Positions 1 to 11,654 are shown, numbered from the stretch's first letter. The stretch is 64,000 nt of DNA from Candidatus Binatia bacterium (GCA_035631035.1 DASQJL010000082.1:86021-150020), one strand, 5' to 3'. Translations and numbers: made by a program. Notes: generated by a model from the sequence alone, not told the origin.

Positions 1-2596
1 AGAGCGAGAGCTCGCGCGCGAGCCGCACCGGCCCCATGCCGTACATGATCCCGAAGTTCACGACCTTCGCCTGCGCGCGCTGCGCCGGCGTCACCAGCTC
101 GGGGGCGACGCCGAAGAGGCGCGAGGCCGTGGAGGCGTGCACGTCGCCGTCCTTGCGGAACGCCTCGGTCAGGGCCGGATCGTGCGTCAGGTGGGCGAGG
201 ATCCGGAGCTCGATCTGCGAGTAGTCGAAGGAGGCGAGAAGCCCGCCCGGGCCCTCGGCCACGAACGCGCGGCGGATCTCGCGCCCCTCCTCCGTGCGGA
301 TCGGGATGTTCTGGAGGCTGGGGTCGCTCACGGAGAGCCGCCCGGTCGAGGCGATCGTCTGGTGGAACGTGGCGTGCACGCGTCCCGTCTCGGGGTGGAC
401 CAGGCGCGGCAGCGAGTCCACGTAGGCGCTCTTCAGCTTCGAGGCCTGCCGCCATTCCAAGAGGAGCTTCGGCAGCGGATGGAGGAGCGCCAGGCGCTCC
501 AGCACCTCGGTGTCGGTCGAGTAGCCCTCGCGCGTGCGCTTCCCCTTCGGCAGCCCGAGCCGCTCGAAGAGCACCTCGGCGACCTGGCGCGGCGAGTTCA
601 CGTTGAACGGGACTCCCGCGGTCTCCTCGATGTTGTGCGCCAGGTCGTCCAGCTGCGACTGGAGCCCCCGCCCCAGCGACTCGAGCGCCTCGGTGTCGAC
701 CCGCACGCCGGCGCGCTCCATCCGCGCGAGCACCCCCACGAGCGGCATCTCGACGTCCCGGAAGAGCGGGGTCAGCTCCAGGCTGTCCAGCTCCCGCTGG
801 AGGAGCGGCACCAGGCGCAGCGTGACGTCCGCGTCCTCGCAGCAGTATTCGGCGACGCGGTCGACCGACACCGAGGCCATCGTGACCTGCTCGCGCCCGC
901 GGCCCAGCAGCGCTTCGGTCGGGATCTTGGCGATGTTCAGTCGCGCCTTGGCCAGATGATCGAGCGACTTCGGCTGGTCGGGATCGACCAGGAACGCCGC
1001 GACCATCGTGTCGAAGGCGACGTCGCGGACCGGAACGCCGAAGCGGTCGAGCACGTGCCAGTCGTACTTCGCGTTCTGCGCCGCGCGCAGCGCGTCGGGC
1101 CTCGCGAAGAAGGGAGCGATCGCCTCGCGCGCCCGGTCGGGGTCCAGATTCCGCCCCGAAGCGTGCCCCAGGGGAAGGTAGAAGGCCCGCCCCTCGGCGG
1201 TCGCGAGGGCAATCCCGACGGGGTGGGAGCGGAGCGGGTCGAACCCCGTCGTCTCGGTGTCGAACGCGACGGGACCCCGGGCCTCCGCCAGCTCCCGCGC
1301 GAGCGCGTCGAGGTCGGCTCCGCTCTCGAGCACGTGATAGCGGCCGAGCGGCGCGCGTCCCGAGGGAGCGTCGCGCAGCGGCGACTCCCCTTCGCCGAGA
1401 ACGTCGAAGATGGTCCCGACCGGCTGCCCCACGGCCGCGGCGGGGACCGCGCTCTTCGCGGCCTTCCCCCGCTTGGCGGCGGCGCGCCCCGGACGCGTTT
1501 CGGGTGGCGTCCCCGGCGGCGGAGCCGGAGGCGTCGGCGCTTCCGCGTTCTCGGCGGGCGCCCCGGCGCCCTCGGCCGGCGGGCCCGGGGGCTCCGCGGG
1601 CGGCGGCGCGGGGCGCGCCGCCTTCGCGATCTCTTCGGGCGGAGGCGCCTCGCTCTCCGGCGCCGGAGCGAGCGGCGCCCCGCCGCGCGAGGCGTACTCC
1701 TCGCGATAGCGGCGGGCCAGCACGCGCAGCTCCAGATCCTCGAGCAGCGCGAGCAGCGGCACGTATTCCACCGGCGCGCGCACCAGCTCGTACCAGTGGC
1801 GCTCCAGGGGCAGGTCGGAGCGGATCGTCGCCAGCTTGTAGGAGAGCCGCGCGCGATCCTCGTTCTGCCGCAGCTTCTCCCGGATCGAGGGGCGCTCCAC
1901 CTGGTCGAGCGAGGCGTAGAGCGCGTCCAGGCTGCCGAACTTCTGGATGAGCTGCGCGGCGGTCTTCTCCCCGACGCCGGGAACGCCGGGGACGTTGTCC
2001 GACGCGTCGCCCATGAGCGCGAGCAGGTCCACGATCTGCCCGGGATCGACGCCGTAGCGCTCCCGCACGCCGGCGCGGTCCACCGTCACCGCTTCGCCGC
2101 CCCCGCGCCCGCGCGGTGCCAAGAGCACGATGCGATCGTTCACGAGCTGGAAGAAATCCTTGTCGGAGGTCAGGATGAGCGTCGTGGCGCGGTCGCGCGC
2201 CGCCTCGCAGGCGAGGCTCCCGATCAGGTCGTCGGCCTCCACCCCCTCCTGCTCCACGATCGGCACCCCCAGGAAGCGGATCGCGTCGCGGACGCGCGGG
2301 ATCTGGCAGGCCAGGTCGTCCGGCATCTTCGGGCGATGCGCCTTGTACTCGGCGTAGACCCGGTGGCGGAACGTGGGCGCGACCGTGTCGAAGACCACGG
2401 CCATCCGGTCCGGCTTCTGCTTGTCCAGGAGCGGAAGCAGCGCCTGCAGCATGCCGAAGGTGACGGTCGTCACCTCGCCGCGCGAATTCTTGAGCGGGTT
2501 CCGGAGGAACGCGAAGTGGCTCCGGTAGAGGAGCGCCGAGCCGTCGACGAGGAGAAGGCTACGTCCGGCGCGTTCGCCGGCTTCGGTAGAGTCCAT
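1..2596 (-). CDS. polA: DNA polymerase I (3'-truncated by window edge)
   Basis: Repair and lagging-strand polymerase, cut off by the left end of the window after 865 codons. Translation from ATG 2596 shows the N-terminal 5' nuclease (LLVDGSALLYRSHF, GVEADDLIGS, LTSDKDFFQL), then a Pro/Ala-rich linker at about residues 299-395, then a 3'-5' exonuclease domain with the acidic residues intact (FDTETTGFDPL, QNAKYDWHV, YCCEDADVT), so proofreading looks functional. The polymerase domain has motif A (FDYSQIELRILAH) and motif B (RAQAKVVNFGIMYG); motif C lies outside. Because motif B falls around residue 845, the full protein would be over 1000 residues, long for the family owing to the linker. It overlaps the nadD end by 38 bases and is the last gene seen of the compact minus-strand block. 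Family assignment is certain; the start has no strong Shine-Dalgarno. Confidence 0.97.
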   Translation of the reverse strand, partial: MDSTEAGERAGRSLLLVDGSALLYRSHFAFLRNPLKNSRGEVTTVTFGMLQALLPLLDKQKPDRMAVVFDTVAPTFRHRVYAEYKAHRPKMPDDLACQIPRVRDAIRFLGVPIVEQEGVEADDLIGSLACEAARDRATTLILTSDKDFFQLVNDRIVLLAPRGRGGGEAVTVDRAGVRERYGVDPGQIVDLLALMGDASDNVPGVPGVGEKTAAQLIQKFGSLDALYASLDQVERPSIREKLRQNEDRARLSYKLATIRSDLPLERHWYELVRAPVEYVPLLALLEDLELRVLARRYREEYASRGGAPLAPAPESEAPPPEEIAKAARPAPPPAEPPGPPAEGAGAPAENAEAPTPPAPPPGTPPETRPGRAAAKRGKAAKSAVPAAAVGQPVGTIFDVLGEGESPLRDAPSGRAPLGRYHVLESGADLDALARELAEARGPVAFDTETTGFDPLRSHPVGIALATAEGRAFYLPLGHASGRNLDPDRAREAIAPFFARPDALRAAQNAKYDWHVLDRFGVPVRDVAFDTMVAAFLVDPDQPKSLDHLAKARLNIAKIPTEALLGRGREQVTMASVSVDRVAEYCCEDADVTLRLVPLLQRELDSLELTPLFRDVEMPLVGVLARMERAGVRVDTEALESLGRGLQSQLDDLAHNIEETAGVPFNVNSPRQVAEVLFERLGLPKGKRTREGYSTDTEVLERLALLHPLPKLLLEWRQASKLKSAYVDSLPRLVHPETGRVHATFHQTIASTGRLSVSDPSLQNIPIRTEEGREIRRAFVAEGPGGLLASFDYSQIELRILAHLTHDPALTEAFRKDGDVHASTASRLFGVAPELVTPAQRAQAKVVNFGIMYGMGPVRLARELSL

Positions 2597-3173
2597 GTCG
2601 GTCCATGTAGGTCAGCACCGCGTCCGGCACCCAGTATCGCACGCTCGCCCCCCGCGCGACGCGCCGCCGGATCGCGGACGAGGAGAGCTCGATGCCGGGC
2701 ATCGGCACGAAGACCACGTGACGCCGGAGCGCCCCGCGGAGCGGGGCGCGCGGCGTCCCCTCCCGGCGCGCCACGGCGAGACGGGCGAGCTCGAGGATGC
2801 GGCCCGGCTCGCGCCAGGTGCCGAACTCGCGCAGGCTGTCCTCCCCCATCAGGAAGAAGTAGTCGGCGGGCTCGGCGGCGGCGAGCGCCTCCAGCGTGCG
2901 CACCGTGAACGTGACGCCGGCGCCCCCCGCCTCCAGGGTCGAGACCTCGAGGCGCGGATTCGAGCGCGCGGCCAGCCGGAGCATCGCGACCCGGTCCTCG
3001 GCGGGGGCCAGCGCCCGGCGGCGCTTGTGCGCGGGGCGGCCGGCGGGCATGAGCAGGAGGCGGTCGAGGCGAAGATGCTCCAGGGCGGCTTCGGCCAGGA
3101 TCAGGTGTCCGAGGTGGACGGGATCGAAGGAGCCGCCGAGGATGCCGACGCGACGCCGTCCGGCGCGTCTCAC
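2559..3173 (-). CDS. nadD: Nicotinate-nucleotide adenylyltransferase
   Basis: Transfers AMP from ATP to nicotinate mononucleotide in NAD synthesis; cytoplasmic. The 204-residue product opens with GILGGSFDPVHLGHLILAEA, the nucleotidyltransferase phosphate-binding and HxGH signature, and ends with the IELSSSAIRRRV segment that matches the family's ISSTxIR motif, followed by the usual PDAVLTYM helix. Start chosen at GTG 3173: it overlaps the bamD stop as GTGA, a pattern repeated throughout this block, and places the first beta-strand within eight residues of the N terminus. Longer readings run into bamD with no family similarity. Its end overlaps polA by 38 bases. Length is typical for NadD. Confidence 0.95.
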   Translation of the reverse strand: MRRAGRRRVGILGGSFDPVHLGHLILAEAALEHLRLDRLLLMPAGRPAHKRRRALAPAEDRVAMLRLAARSNPRLEVSTLEAGGAGVTFTVRTLEALAAAEPADYFFLMGEDSLREFGTWREPGRILELARLAVARREGTPRAPLRGALRRHVVFVPMPGIELSSSAIRRRVARGASVRYWVPDAVLTYMDRHGLYRSRRTRRT

Positions 3174-3943
3174 GGGGTGGCGGAGGAGCCCAGCTCCCGG
3201 AGCTGGTCGGCCGCGCGCGACTTGACCTCGCCGGTGGCCGACGGCGGAACCCTCCGCAGAGCCGCGATCGCCTCGTCCTTCCGGCCCAGCTTCACCAGCA
3301 CGTCCGCGAGGAGCACCGCCGCGTCGCCCGCCCAGCGCGACTCGGGATAGTCGTCGATCAGCTCGCGGAGGTTGATGGCGGCGGCCTGCGGCTGCTTCAG
3401 CTTGGCGTAGAGCCGGCCGTTCCGGAACCGCTTCTCCGCCAGGCGGTCGCGCAGCGCCTGCGTGCGCTGCCGCGCTTCGGCCGCGTGCGCGTGGTCGGGA
3501 TAGACGTCGAGGAACTGCTTGTAGCGGTCGATCGCCCGCTGCGTCTCGGTCTGGTCGAGCGGCGCGGGCCGCGAGTCCAGGTCGTCGCACCGGGCCAGGT
3601 AGAACAGGGCGTCGGGCTGGAAGGGAGACTGCGGGAAGTCGCGCGTCAGCCGGTCGAACTGCGTCGAAGCGAGCGCGTAGTCCTTGGATTTGAAGTAGGC
3701 GAGCCCCAGGTAGTAGAGCGCGTCGTCGGTGCGGTCGGTGCCGGGATACTGCTCGACGTAGGCCTTGAGGTCGAGCTGCGCCTGGACCCAGTCCCCGCGG
3801 TCGTAGGCGGACTTCCCCGAGTCGAAGCTGGCCGTGCCGCCGCTTCGCTCCTGGAGCGCCGCGGCGCCGCAGCCGAATACGGACAGGAGAAGCGCCAAGA
3901 ACGGCGCCGCGCGCCGGAGCCGAAAGCGTGCGCGCCGGATCAT
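3170..3943 (-). CDS. bamD: Outer membrane assembly lipoprotein BamD-like
   Basis: Predicted periplasmic lipoprotein of the beta-barrel assembly machinery, 257 residues. It starts MIRRARFRLRR, followed by a hydrophobic segment and a lipobox LSVFGC with the lipidated cysteine at residue 25. The mature part is TPR-like, with the BamD/YfiO-type pattern: YDRGDWVQAQLDLKAYVEQY, then YLGLAYFKSKDYALASTQFDRL, LFYLARCDDL, and an AIDRYKQFLDVYPDHAHA repeat. Start at ATG 3943 overlaps the stop of the upstream TPR gene as ATGA; an in-frame upstream start would give an Arg-rich tail that ruins the lipoprotein signal. The C-terminal third continues with two TPR units (LRELIDDYPESRW, VLVKLGRKDEAIAAL), slightly longer than E. 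coli BamD. A generic tol-pal-type TPR lipoprotein is the alternative, but the lipobox and spacing favour BamD. Confidence 0.85.
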   Translation of the reverse strand: MIRRARFRLRRAAPFLALLLSVFGCGAAALQERSGGTASFDSGKSAYDRGDWVQAQLDLKAYVEQYPGTDRTDDALYYLGLAYFKSKDYALASTQFDRLTRDFPQSPFQPDALFYLARCDDLDSRPAPLDQTETQRAIDRYKQFLDVYPDHAHAAEARQRTQALRDRLAEKRFRNGRLYAKLKQPQAAAINLRELIDDYPESRWAGDAAVLLADVLVKLGRKDEAIAALRRVPPSATGEVKSRAADQLRELGSSATP

Positions 3944-4683
3944 GAAGGGAGCGGGTCCGCGCCCTCTTCGCGCTCCAGCATCTCGAGGTAGGCCCGCGAG
4001 CGGACGTCCCCGTCGCGCTCGGTGAGACAGCGCTCCCACTCCTCGCGGGCGCGATGCCGCTTGCCCGAGCGGTAGTAGACCAGTCCCAGGGTCGTGCGCG
4101 CGTCGACGTAGCGCGGATTCTGGGCGAGCGCGGAGCGGAGCTCGGCCTCGGCATCGGCGTAGAGCCCCATGCCGCAGTACACCGTGCCCAGCTTGTTCTT
4201 CACGTCCAGGAACTGCGGCGCCAGCTTGAGCGCTTTCCGGTACTCCTGCGTCGCGTCGACGGGCATTCCGAGATCGCGGTAGGTGTCGCCCAGCAGCACG
4301 TGCGAATCGGCGAGGAAGGTGCGCACGTCCGGCGAGAGGTTCTCGTGATCGGGATCGCGCGGACGCTCCACCGCGAACTCCTCGAGCGCCTCTTCATAGC
4401 GCCCCAGCTCGTTGTAGACGATCGCCAGATTCAGCCGCGCCTCCAGGTATTGGGGATTCAGCTCGAGCGCGCGGCGGAACGCCGCGACCGAGCGCTCCCG
4501 CTCGCCGCTCATGCCCAGCGCCAGCCCGAGCTGATTGTGCAGATCCGGGAAATCGGGCACCAGCGCGAGCGCCTCCTCGATCTCGCGGATCGCATCGGCG
4601 TACTGGCCGCGGTCGAAGTAGTCCCGCCCGAGCACCTGGTGCTGCCTGGCCGCCAGACTCATGCCGACCCTCCCTGCGTTCAT
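3940..4683 (-). CDS. TPR-repeat protein
   Basis: A 247-residue cytoplasmic-looking protein made almost wholly of tetratricopeptide repeats, with no signal peptide or membrane segment. At least five units are visible: YFDRGQYADAIREIEEALAL, LALGMSGERERSVAAFRRAL, IVYNELGRYEEALEEF, DTYRDLGMPVDATQEYRKAL and GTVYCGMGLYADAEAELRSA, plus LVYYRSGKRHRAREEWERCL near the end. Such proteins are usually protein-interaction scaffolds; the partner cannot be named from sequence. Two starts are plausible, ATG 4683 (GGGAG 7 bases upstream) and ATG 4662 (GGGAGGG 5 bases upstream); I kept the longer. Its stop overlaps bamD as ATGA, and it sits 12 bases after an unrecognised secreted protein, which suggests an envelope-related role, but this is inference. 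Confidence 0.85.
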   Translation of the reverse strand: MNAGRVGMSLAARQHQVLGRDYFDRGQYADAIREIEEALALVPDFPDLHNQLGLALGMSGERERSVAAFRRALELNPQYLEARLNLAIVYNELGRYEEALEEFAVERPRDPDHENLSPDVRTFLADSHVLLGDTYRDLGMPVDATQEYRKALKLAPQFLDVKNKLGTVYCGMGLYADAEAELRSALAQNPRYVDARTTLGLVYYRSGKRHRAREEWERCLTERDGDVRSRAYLEMLEREEGADPLPS

Positions 4684-4695
4684 GGAGCCGCTCCC

Positions 4696-5403
4696 TCAGT
4701 TCCGGTTGGAGTAGAAGAGAACGACCAGACCGGCCACCACCCCGACCACGATCAGGGGCTCCAGGATTCGGGGCCCCGTGCCCTGCGGCAGCGGGGGGTT
4801 CCATCCGGTCGAGCCTCCGGAGACGTACGCGAGATCGCGCTTTCGGACGACGTCCTGAAGCGAGGCCGTGGCACTCCGGGCCCAGACCACCCGCCCCGTT
4901 CCCTGCTCCAGCATGGTGGCGCTCGCCCGCATGGTGACCAGCCGCTCGTATCCTTTCACCCCGAAGGGGAAGGAGCGGATCCGCCGCACGTAGCTGACCC
5001 CGGCGCCATCCACCCGGGCGTGCAGCTCGAGCGGCGCCGAACCCGAGTCGGAGGCCGGGACGGCCGGCGGCATGCCGGGCGGCATCGTCGGGGGCTGGGC
5101 GCCGGGCGTCGCCAGCGGCCGCTCCCGGACCCGGACGTCGCTCGTGACGGAGCGGAGCCGCTCGAGGAGCCGCTGCGCGAGGAGCCCCGACGTGTCCCCC
5201 TCCAGCGGAACGACGACCGCCACCGCCCGGTCGCTCGCCTGGCCGCGAAGCAGGTCCGCGGCCACCGTGGCGGCCAGCGAGTCCAGCATCATCCCATGGG
5301 TCGGAAGGTACGCGCGGGCCGGCGAAGCGCCCATTCCGAGCCCGGCCAGCGCGAGCGCCGCGAGCGTGGCGCGAGGCGCGAATCCGAAAACGCGTCTCCT
5401 CAC
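4696..5403 (-). CDS. Secreted or membrane-anchored protein, function unknown
   Basis: I do not recognise a family with confidence. The 235-residue product starts at GTG 5403 (GTGA overlap with rimO) and has an Arg-rich N terminus, a hydrophobic stretch LAALALAGLGMGASPARA that looks like a cleavable signal peptide, and a C-terminal hydrophobic helix (ILEPLIVVGVVAGLVVLFYS) ending in SNRN, so it could be anchored at its C terminus. The core segment VAVVVPLEGDTSGLLAQRL followed by DVRVRERPL weakly recalls the CsgG/FlgO-type fold (a conserved hydrophobic strand, then an L-rich helix, then RVVER), which is only a hint. A short Pro/Met-rich stretch sits around residues 100-115. Neighbours are rimO upstream and the TPR protein/bamD downstream. 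Confidence 0.75.
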   Translation of the reverse strand: MRRRVFGFAPRATLAALALAGLGMGASPARAYLPTHGMMLDSLAATVAADLLRGQASDRAVAVVVPLEGDTSGLLAQRLLERLRSVTSDVRVRERPLATPGAQPPTMPPGMPPAVPASDSGSAPLELHARVDGAGVSYVRRIRSFPFGVKGYERLVTMRASATMLEQGTGRVVWARSATASLQDVVRKRDLAYVSGGSTGWNPPLPQGTGPRILEPLIVVGVVAGLVVLFYSNRN

Positions 5404-6824
5404 GTGAGAACCTCCCCGTCCAGGTCGTAGCCCCGCGCGGCGCGGATCCGGACCGTCACCCGGTCGCCCGGCAAAAGCGGGGCGTGCCCCGCGCGCGTCC
5501 GGATCAGCGTCTTCCCGTCCACCTCGTAGCCCTGCTGCTCCACGCGTCCCTCCCACACGCCCGGCTTCGCGCCGGGCCCGTCCACGCGCGCCGTCACCTC
5601 GCGCCCGACCCAGGCGCCCCACACCCGCGCGGCCACCGAGCGCTGCGCCGTGAGGAGCCGCCGCCGCCGCTCGAGCTTCACCCGCTCCGGAACCTGCTCC
5701 TTCATCCGCCCCGCCGGCGTCCCCTCCTCGCGCGAATAGGCGAAGCACCCGACGTGGTCGTACGCGGCGCGCTCGACCGTGCGGAGGAGCTCCTCGAAGT
5801 CCTCGTCGGTCTCGCCGGGAAAGCCCACGATGAAGTGGGTGCGGATCGCCACGCCGGGCAGCCGGCTCCGGAGCGTCTCCATGAGGCGCTCCGTGTCGGC
5901 GCGGCGCACCTCGCGACGCATGCGCCGGAGCATCGCGTCGGTGGCGTGCTGCAGCGGAATGTCGACGTAGCGGCAGATCTTCGGCTCCTCCTCGAAGGCG
6001 CGGATCAGCTCCTCGTTCCAGGTCTTGGGATGCGTGTAGTGCACCCGGATCCACTCGATCCCCGGAACGCCCGCGATCGCCCGCAGGAGCTCGGGAAGGC
6101 GCGAGGTCCCGTAGCGGTCGGCGCCGTAGGACGTGGAGTCCTGCGCGATCAGGAGCAGCTCCTTCGTGCCGGCCTCGGCCAGCCGCCGCGCCTCCTCCAC
6201 CACCGACTCCAGCGGCCGGCTCCGGAGATCCCCGCGGAGCGTCGGGATGATGCAGAAGGTGCAGCGGAAGTCGCAGCCGTCGGCGATACGGAGATAGGCC
6301 AGGTGCCGCGGCGTCGAGACCGCGCGATGCGCGGCGAGATCGACCGCGGTGCCGGCGGGCCCCACCTCGAGGAGGGGTGCCTCGGCGCCGCGGCGCACCC
6401 GGTGCGCGACGCGCACGATCGCCTCGACCTGCCCGGTCCCGACGACGGCGTCCACTTCGGGAATCTCGCGGAGGATCTCCCCCTGGAAGCGCTGCGCCAG
6501 GCATCCCGCCACGACCAGGCCGCGCAGGCGTCCCTCGCGCTTCAGCGCGGCCATCTCGAGGATCCGGTCGATCGACTCCTTCTGGGCGGGACCGATGAAG
6601 GCGCAGGTGTTCACGATCGCGACGTCGGCCTCTTCGGGCGACGCGGTCGTCGAAAACCCGCCGGAGGCGAGCAACCCCGCCATGATCTCCGAGTCCACGA
6701 GGTTCTTCGCGCAGCCGAGCGTGACCAGGGCCACCCGCACCGTGGCGGCGCCGGCGTCCTCGCCCGGCTCGATGCGCGCGGGCACGGACGCCCCCGCCGC
6801 GGTCAGCCCGATCGGGACGCTCAC
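5400..6824 (-). CDS. rimO: Ribosomal protein S12 methylthiotransferase RimO
   Basis: Radical SAM enzyme that methylthiolates the conserved aspartate of ribosomal protein S12. The 474-residue product has the expected three-part structure: an N-terminal UPF0004 domain with its cluster cysteines C38 (LVTLGCAKN), C74 (VNTCAFI) and C108 (VAGCLAQ); the radical SAM motif CDFRCTFC at C184/C188/C191; and a C-terminal TRAM domain ending GYDLDGEVLT. The phrase IADGCDFRCTFCIIPTLRG, with GxxRSRP following, is typical of RimO rather than MiaB. The GTG start at 6824 overlaps the ftsK stop (GTGA); an internal GTG shortly before LVTLGCAKN is an alternative, because the first 25 residues are not conserved. Its own stop overlaps the next gene by 4 bases. 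Confidence 0.96.
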   Translation of the reverse strand: MSVPIGLTAAGASVPARIEPGEDAGAATVRVALVTLGCAKNLVDSEIMAGLLASGGFSTTASPEEADVAIVNTCAFIGPAQKESIDRILEMAALKREGRLRGLVVAGCLAQRFQGEILREIPEVDAVVGTGQVEAIVRVAHRVRRGAEAPLLEVGPAGTAVDLAAHRAVSTPRHLAYLRIADGCDFRCTFCIIPTLRGDLRSRPLESVVEEARRLAEAGTKELLLIAQDSTSYGADRYGTSRLPELLRAIAGVPGIEWIRVHYTHPKTWNEELIRAFEEEPKICRYVDIPLQHATDAMLRRMRREVRRADTERLMETLRSRLPGVAIRTHFIVGFPGETDEDFEELLRTVERAAYDHVGCFAYSREEGTPAGRMKEQVPERVKLERRRRLLTAQRSVAARVWGAWVGREVTARVDGPGAKPGVWEGRVEQQGYEVDGKTLIRTRAGHAPLLPGDRVTVRIRAARGYDLDGEVLT

Positions 6825-9172
6825 GCGTCCTCGTCCAGCGACGCATGGGCCGCGCGCCGCTCGGCCAGCTCATGCTCGGTGACCAGCACTTCGCGCCCCT
6901 TCGCCCCCTCGGACGGCCCGACCACGCCGCGCTCCTCGAGGAGATCGAGGAGCCGCGCCGCGCGCGAGTAGCCGACCTTGAGCCGGCGCTGGAGCATCGA
7001 GGTCGACGCCTGCTGGTGGAGCACCACCAGGCGCATCGCCTCTTCGAACAGCTCGTCGTCGCTCTCCGTCTCCTCCAGGGCGCGCACCTGCTCCAGTGCG
7101 GAGTCGTCCGCCACGACCTGGCCCCCCTGCGATTTCAGGAAGCCCACGACGCGCTCGATCTCCTCGCCCGACACGTAGGAGCCGTGGATGCGGTAGGGCT
7201 CGGGCTTTCCGGCCGGGAGGAAGAGCGAGTCGCCGTGACCGAGAAGGCTCTCCGCGCCGTTCATGTCCAGGATGACCCGCGAGTCGGTGCGGCTCGCGAC
7301 CTGGAAGGCGATCCGCGAGGGGAAGTTCGCCTTGATCATCCCCGTGATCACGTCCACCGAGGGGCGCTGCGTCGCAAGGATCAGGTGGATGCCCACCGCG
7401 CGCGCCATCTGCGCGAGGCGGCCGATCGGCTCCTCGATCTCCGCGGGGAGGAGCGCCATCAGATCGGCCAGCTCGTCCACCACCACGACCAGGTACGGGA
7501 GCTTGGCGTCCGCCCCGGCGACCGCGGGATCGAGGCCCAGCCGGTTGTACGACTCGATGTTCCGCGCCCCGTGCTTGGCGAGGAGCTGGTAGCGGGTCTC
7601 CATCTGCTTCACGCAGTAGCGGAGCGCCTGCGCCGCCTTCTTGGGCTCGGTCACCACCGGCATCGCGAGGTGCGGGATCTTGTTGTACGGCGTGAGCTCG
7701 AGCATCTTGGGATCGATCATGATGAAGCGGAGCTCGGCCGGCGTGCGCGTCATGAGCAGGCTCATGATCAGCGTGTTGATGCAGACGCTCTTCCCGGAGC
7801 CGGTCGCCCCGGCGATCAGGAGGTGCGGCATCTTCTCGAGGGACGTCGTGAACGGCTCTCCCGCCACGTCCTTGCCCAGGGCGAACGGCAGCGCGTCCCC
7901 GCTCTCCTGGAACGTCTTCGACGTCACGATCTCGCGGAAGGAGACGAGCGCTTTCTTGCGGTTGGGGATCTCGATCCCGACCGCCGCCTTCCCCGGGATC
8001 GGCGCCACGATGCGGATCCGCTGCGCCTTGAGCGAGAGCGCGAGATCGTCCTGACGGTTCAGGATCTGGTTCACCTTGACGCCCGGCGCGGGCTCGTACT
8101 CGAACAGGGTGATCACGGGGCCGGGGTGCACCTCGGAGACCTTCCCCGCCACGTCGAAATCGGCCAGCGTGCGCTCGAGCACGCGCGAGAGCTCGAGGAG
8201 CTCGGCCTCGTCCACGGCGTGCGTCTTCGACTCGTGGCGGTCGAGAAGGTCCACCGGGGGGAGCGCCGCGTCCATCGCGGGCGCGGGCGACAGCGAGAGC
8301 CCCGCTTCCGGAGCGCCGGCGGAGCCGGGCACGCCCGGGGCCGATCCCAGTCCGCCCACGGTGGCCGGGGCGGTCCGCCGCTTCTCCGGCGCCGCGGGCG
8401 AGGGAGGCGGGAACGGGATCGACATCGATTCCGCGCGCTCGCTCCGCGACACGATGCGCGGCTTGGATTCGCGCCGCGCGGCGTTCTCGCCGGCCGGAGG
8501 CGAGAACGCCGAGGCGAGCGCCTCTTCCTCTTCGACGATCGGGGCCTTCCGGCCGCGTCGCGGCGGCTCGGGCGCGGCGGCCTCCTCGGCCGGCGCGGCC
8601 GCGGCGCGCTTCTTGGGCGCCGGCGCGGGGAGGATGCGGGCGAGGAGTGCGGCGGCCGCGCGGCGGAGCGGCGAGGAGGCCCCGAGCTCGAACGCGACCA
8701 CGCCGATCACCACGAGCGCGGTGCCGAGCGCCAGCTCGCTCCCCACGCGGCCGAGGAGCCGGGTGGCGACGAGCCCGATCCACTCGCCCAGGCGCCCGGC
8801 CAGGCCGCGGTTTCCGCCCGAGAGGAGATCGAGAAGTCCCAGCGCGAGCACGGCGCCGCAGAATCCGATCGCGGTGCGCAGCGCGAGGTCGCCCGCGGGG
8901 CGAAGCCGGATCCGGTTCCACCCCCAGGCGAGGAGCGCGATCGGCGCGAGCCAGGCGCCCACGAGGCCGAGGGAGGTGACGAGGCCCGAGGCGACGAACG
9001 CGCCGACGACCCCGCCCTGGTTCCGGACGGCGCCCGTGGAGAGGAGATCGGCCGTCGTGTCGCGCGCGTCGCGCGTGAAGAGGGCGAGCGCGACGAAGAG
9101 GGCGACCGAGAGAAGGCAGAGCCCCAGGATCTGGTACTTGCGGCGGACGGGCACCCGTCCCAAGAGCCACAT
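6821..9172 (-). CDS. ftsK: DNA translocase FtsK/SpoIIIE
   Basis: Membrane-anchored DNA pump that clears and resolves chromosome termini at the division septum. The 783-residue product has four or five transmembrane helices in residues 1-175 (LGLCLLSVALFVALALF, GAFVASGLVTSLGLVGAW, then ALALGLLDLL and ALVVIGVVAF regions), a short Ala/Pro/Glu-rich linker to about residue 300, and the motor domain with Walker A GATGSGKS at about 454-461, Walker B YLVVVVDELADLM, and the ATQRPSVDVITG segment. The C-terminal gamma winged-helix is present (SMLQRRLKVGYSRAARLLDLLE), so KOPS-type recognition and Xer activation are plausible. It is shorter than E. coli FtsK because the linker is brief. It follows ahcY by 16 bases and overlaps rimO by 4. 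Confidence 0.97.
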   Translation of the reverse strand: MWLLGRVPVRRKYQILGLCLLSVALFVALALFTRDARDTTADLLSTGAVRNQGGVVGAFVASGLVTSLGLVGAWLAPIALLAWGWNRIRLRPAGDLALRTAIGFCGAVLALGLLDLLSGGNRGLAGRLGEWIGLVATRLLGRVGSELALGTALVVIGVVAFELGASSPLRRAAAALLARILPAPAPKKRAAAAPAEEAAAPEPPRRGRKAPIVEEEEALASAFSPPAGENAARRESKPRIVSRSERAESMSIPFPPPSPAAPEKRRTAPATVGGLGSAPGVPGSAGAPEAGLSLSPAPAMDAALPPVDLLDRHESKTHAVDEAELLELSRVLERTLADFDVAGKVSEVHPGPVITLFEYEPAPGVKVNQILNRQDDLALSLKAQRIRIVAPIPGKAAVGIEIPNRKKALVSFREIVTSKTFQESGDALPFALGKDVAGEPFTTSLEKMPHLLIAGATGSGKSVCINTLIMSLLMTRTPAELRFIMIDPKMLELTPYNKIPHLAMPVVTEPKKAAQALRYCVKQMETRYQLLAKHGARNIESYNRLGLDPAVAGADAKLPYLVVVVDELADLMALLPAEIEEPIGRLAQMARAVGIHLILATQRPSVDVITGMIKANFPSRIAFQVASRTDSRVILDMNGAESLLGHGDSLFLPAGKPEPYRIHGSYVSGEEIERVVGFLKSQGGQVVADDSALEQVRALEETESDDELFEEAMRLVVLHQQASTSMLQRRLKVGYSRAARLLDLLEERGVVGPSEGAKGREVLVTEHELAERRAAHASLDEDA

Positions 9173-9188
9173 GCCGGTGTGGTCGCTC

Positions 9189-11654
<2,466 letters not shown>

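Noticed and set aside
137..2908. Long plus-strand frame over polA/nadD
   Set aside because: It is Arg/Leu-rich antisense reading of clear minus-strand genes, a GC-rich artefact. The same holds for other long plus-strand frames at 14080-16638, 34401-37727, 41267-43216 and 52949-55360.
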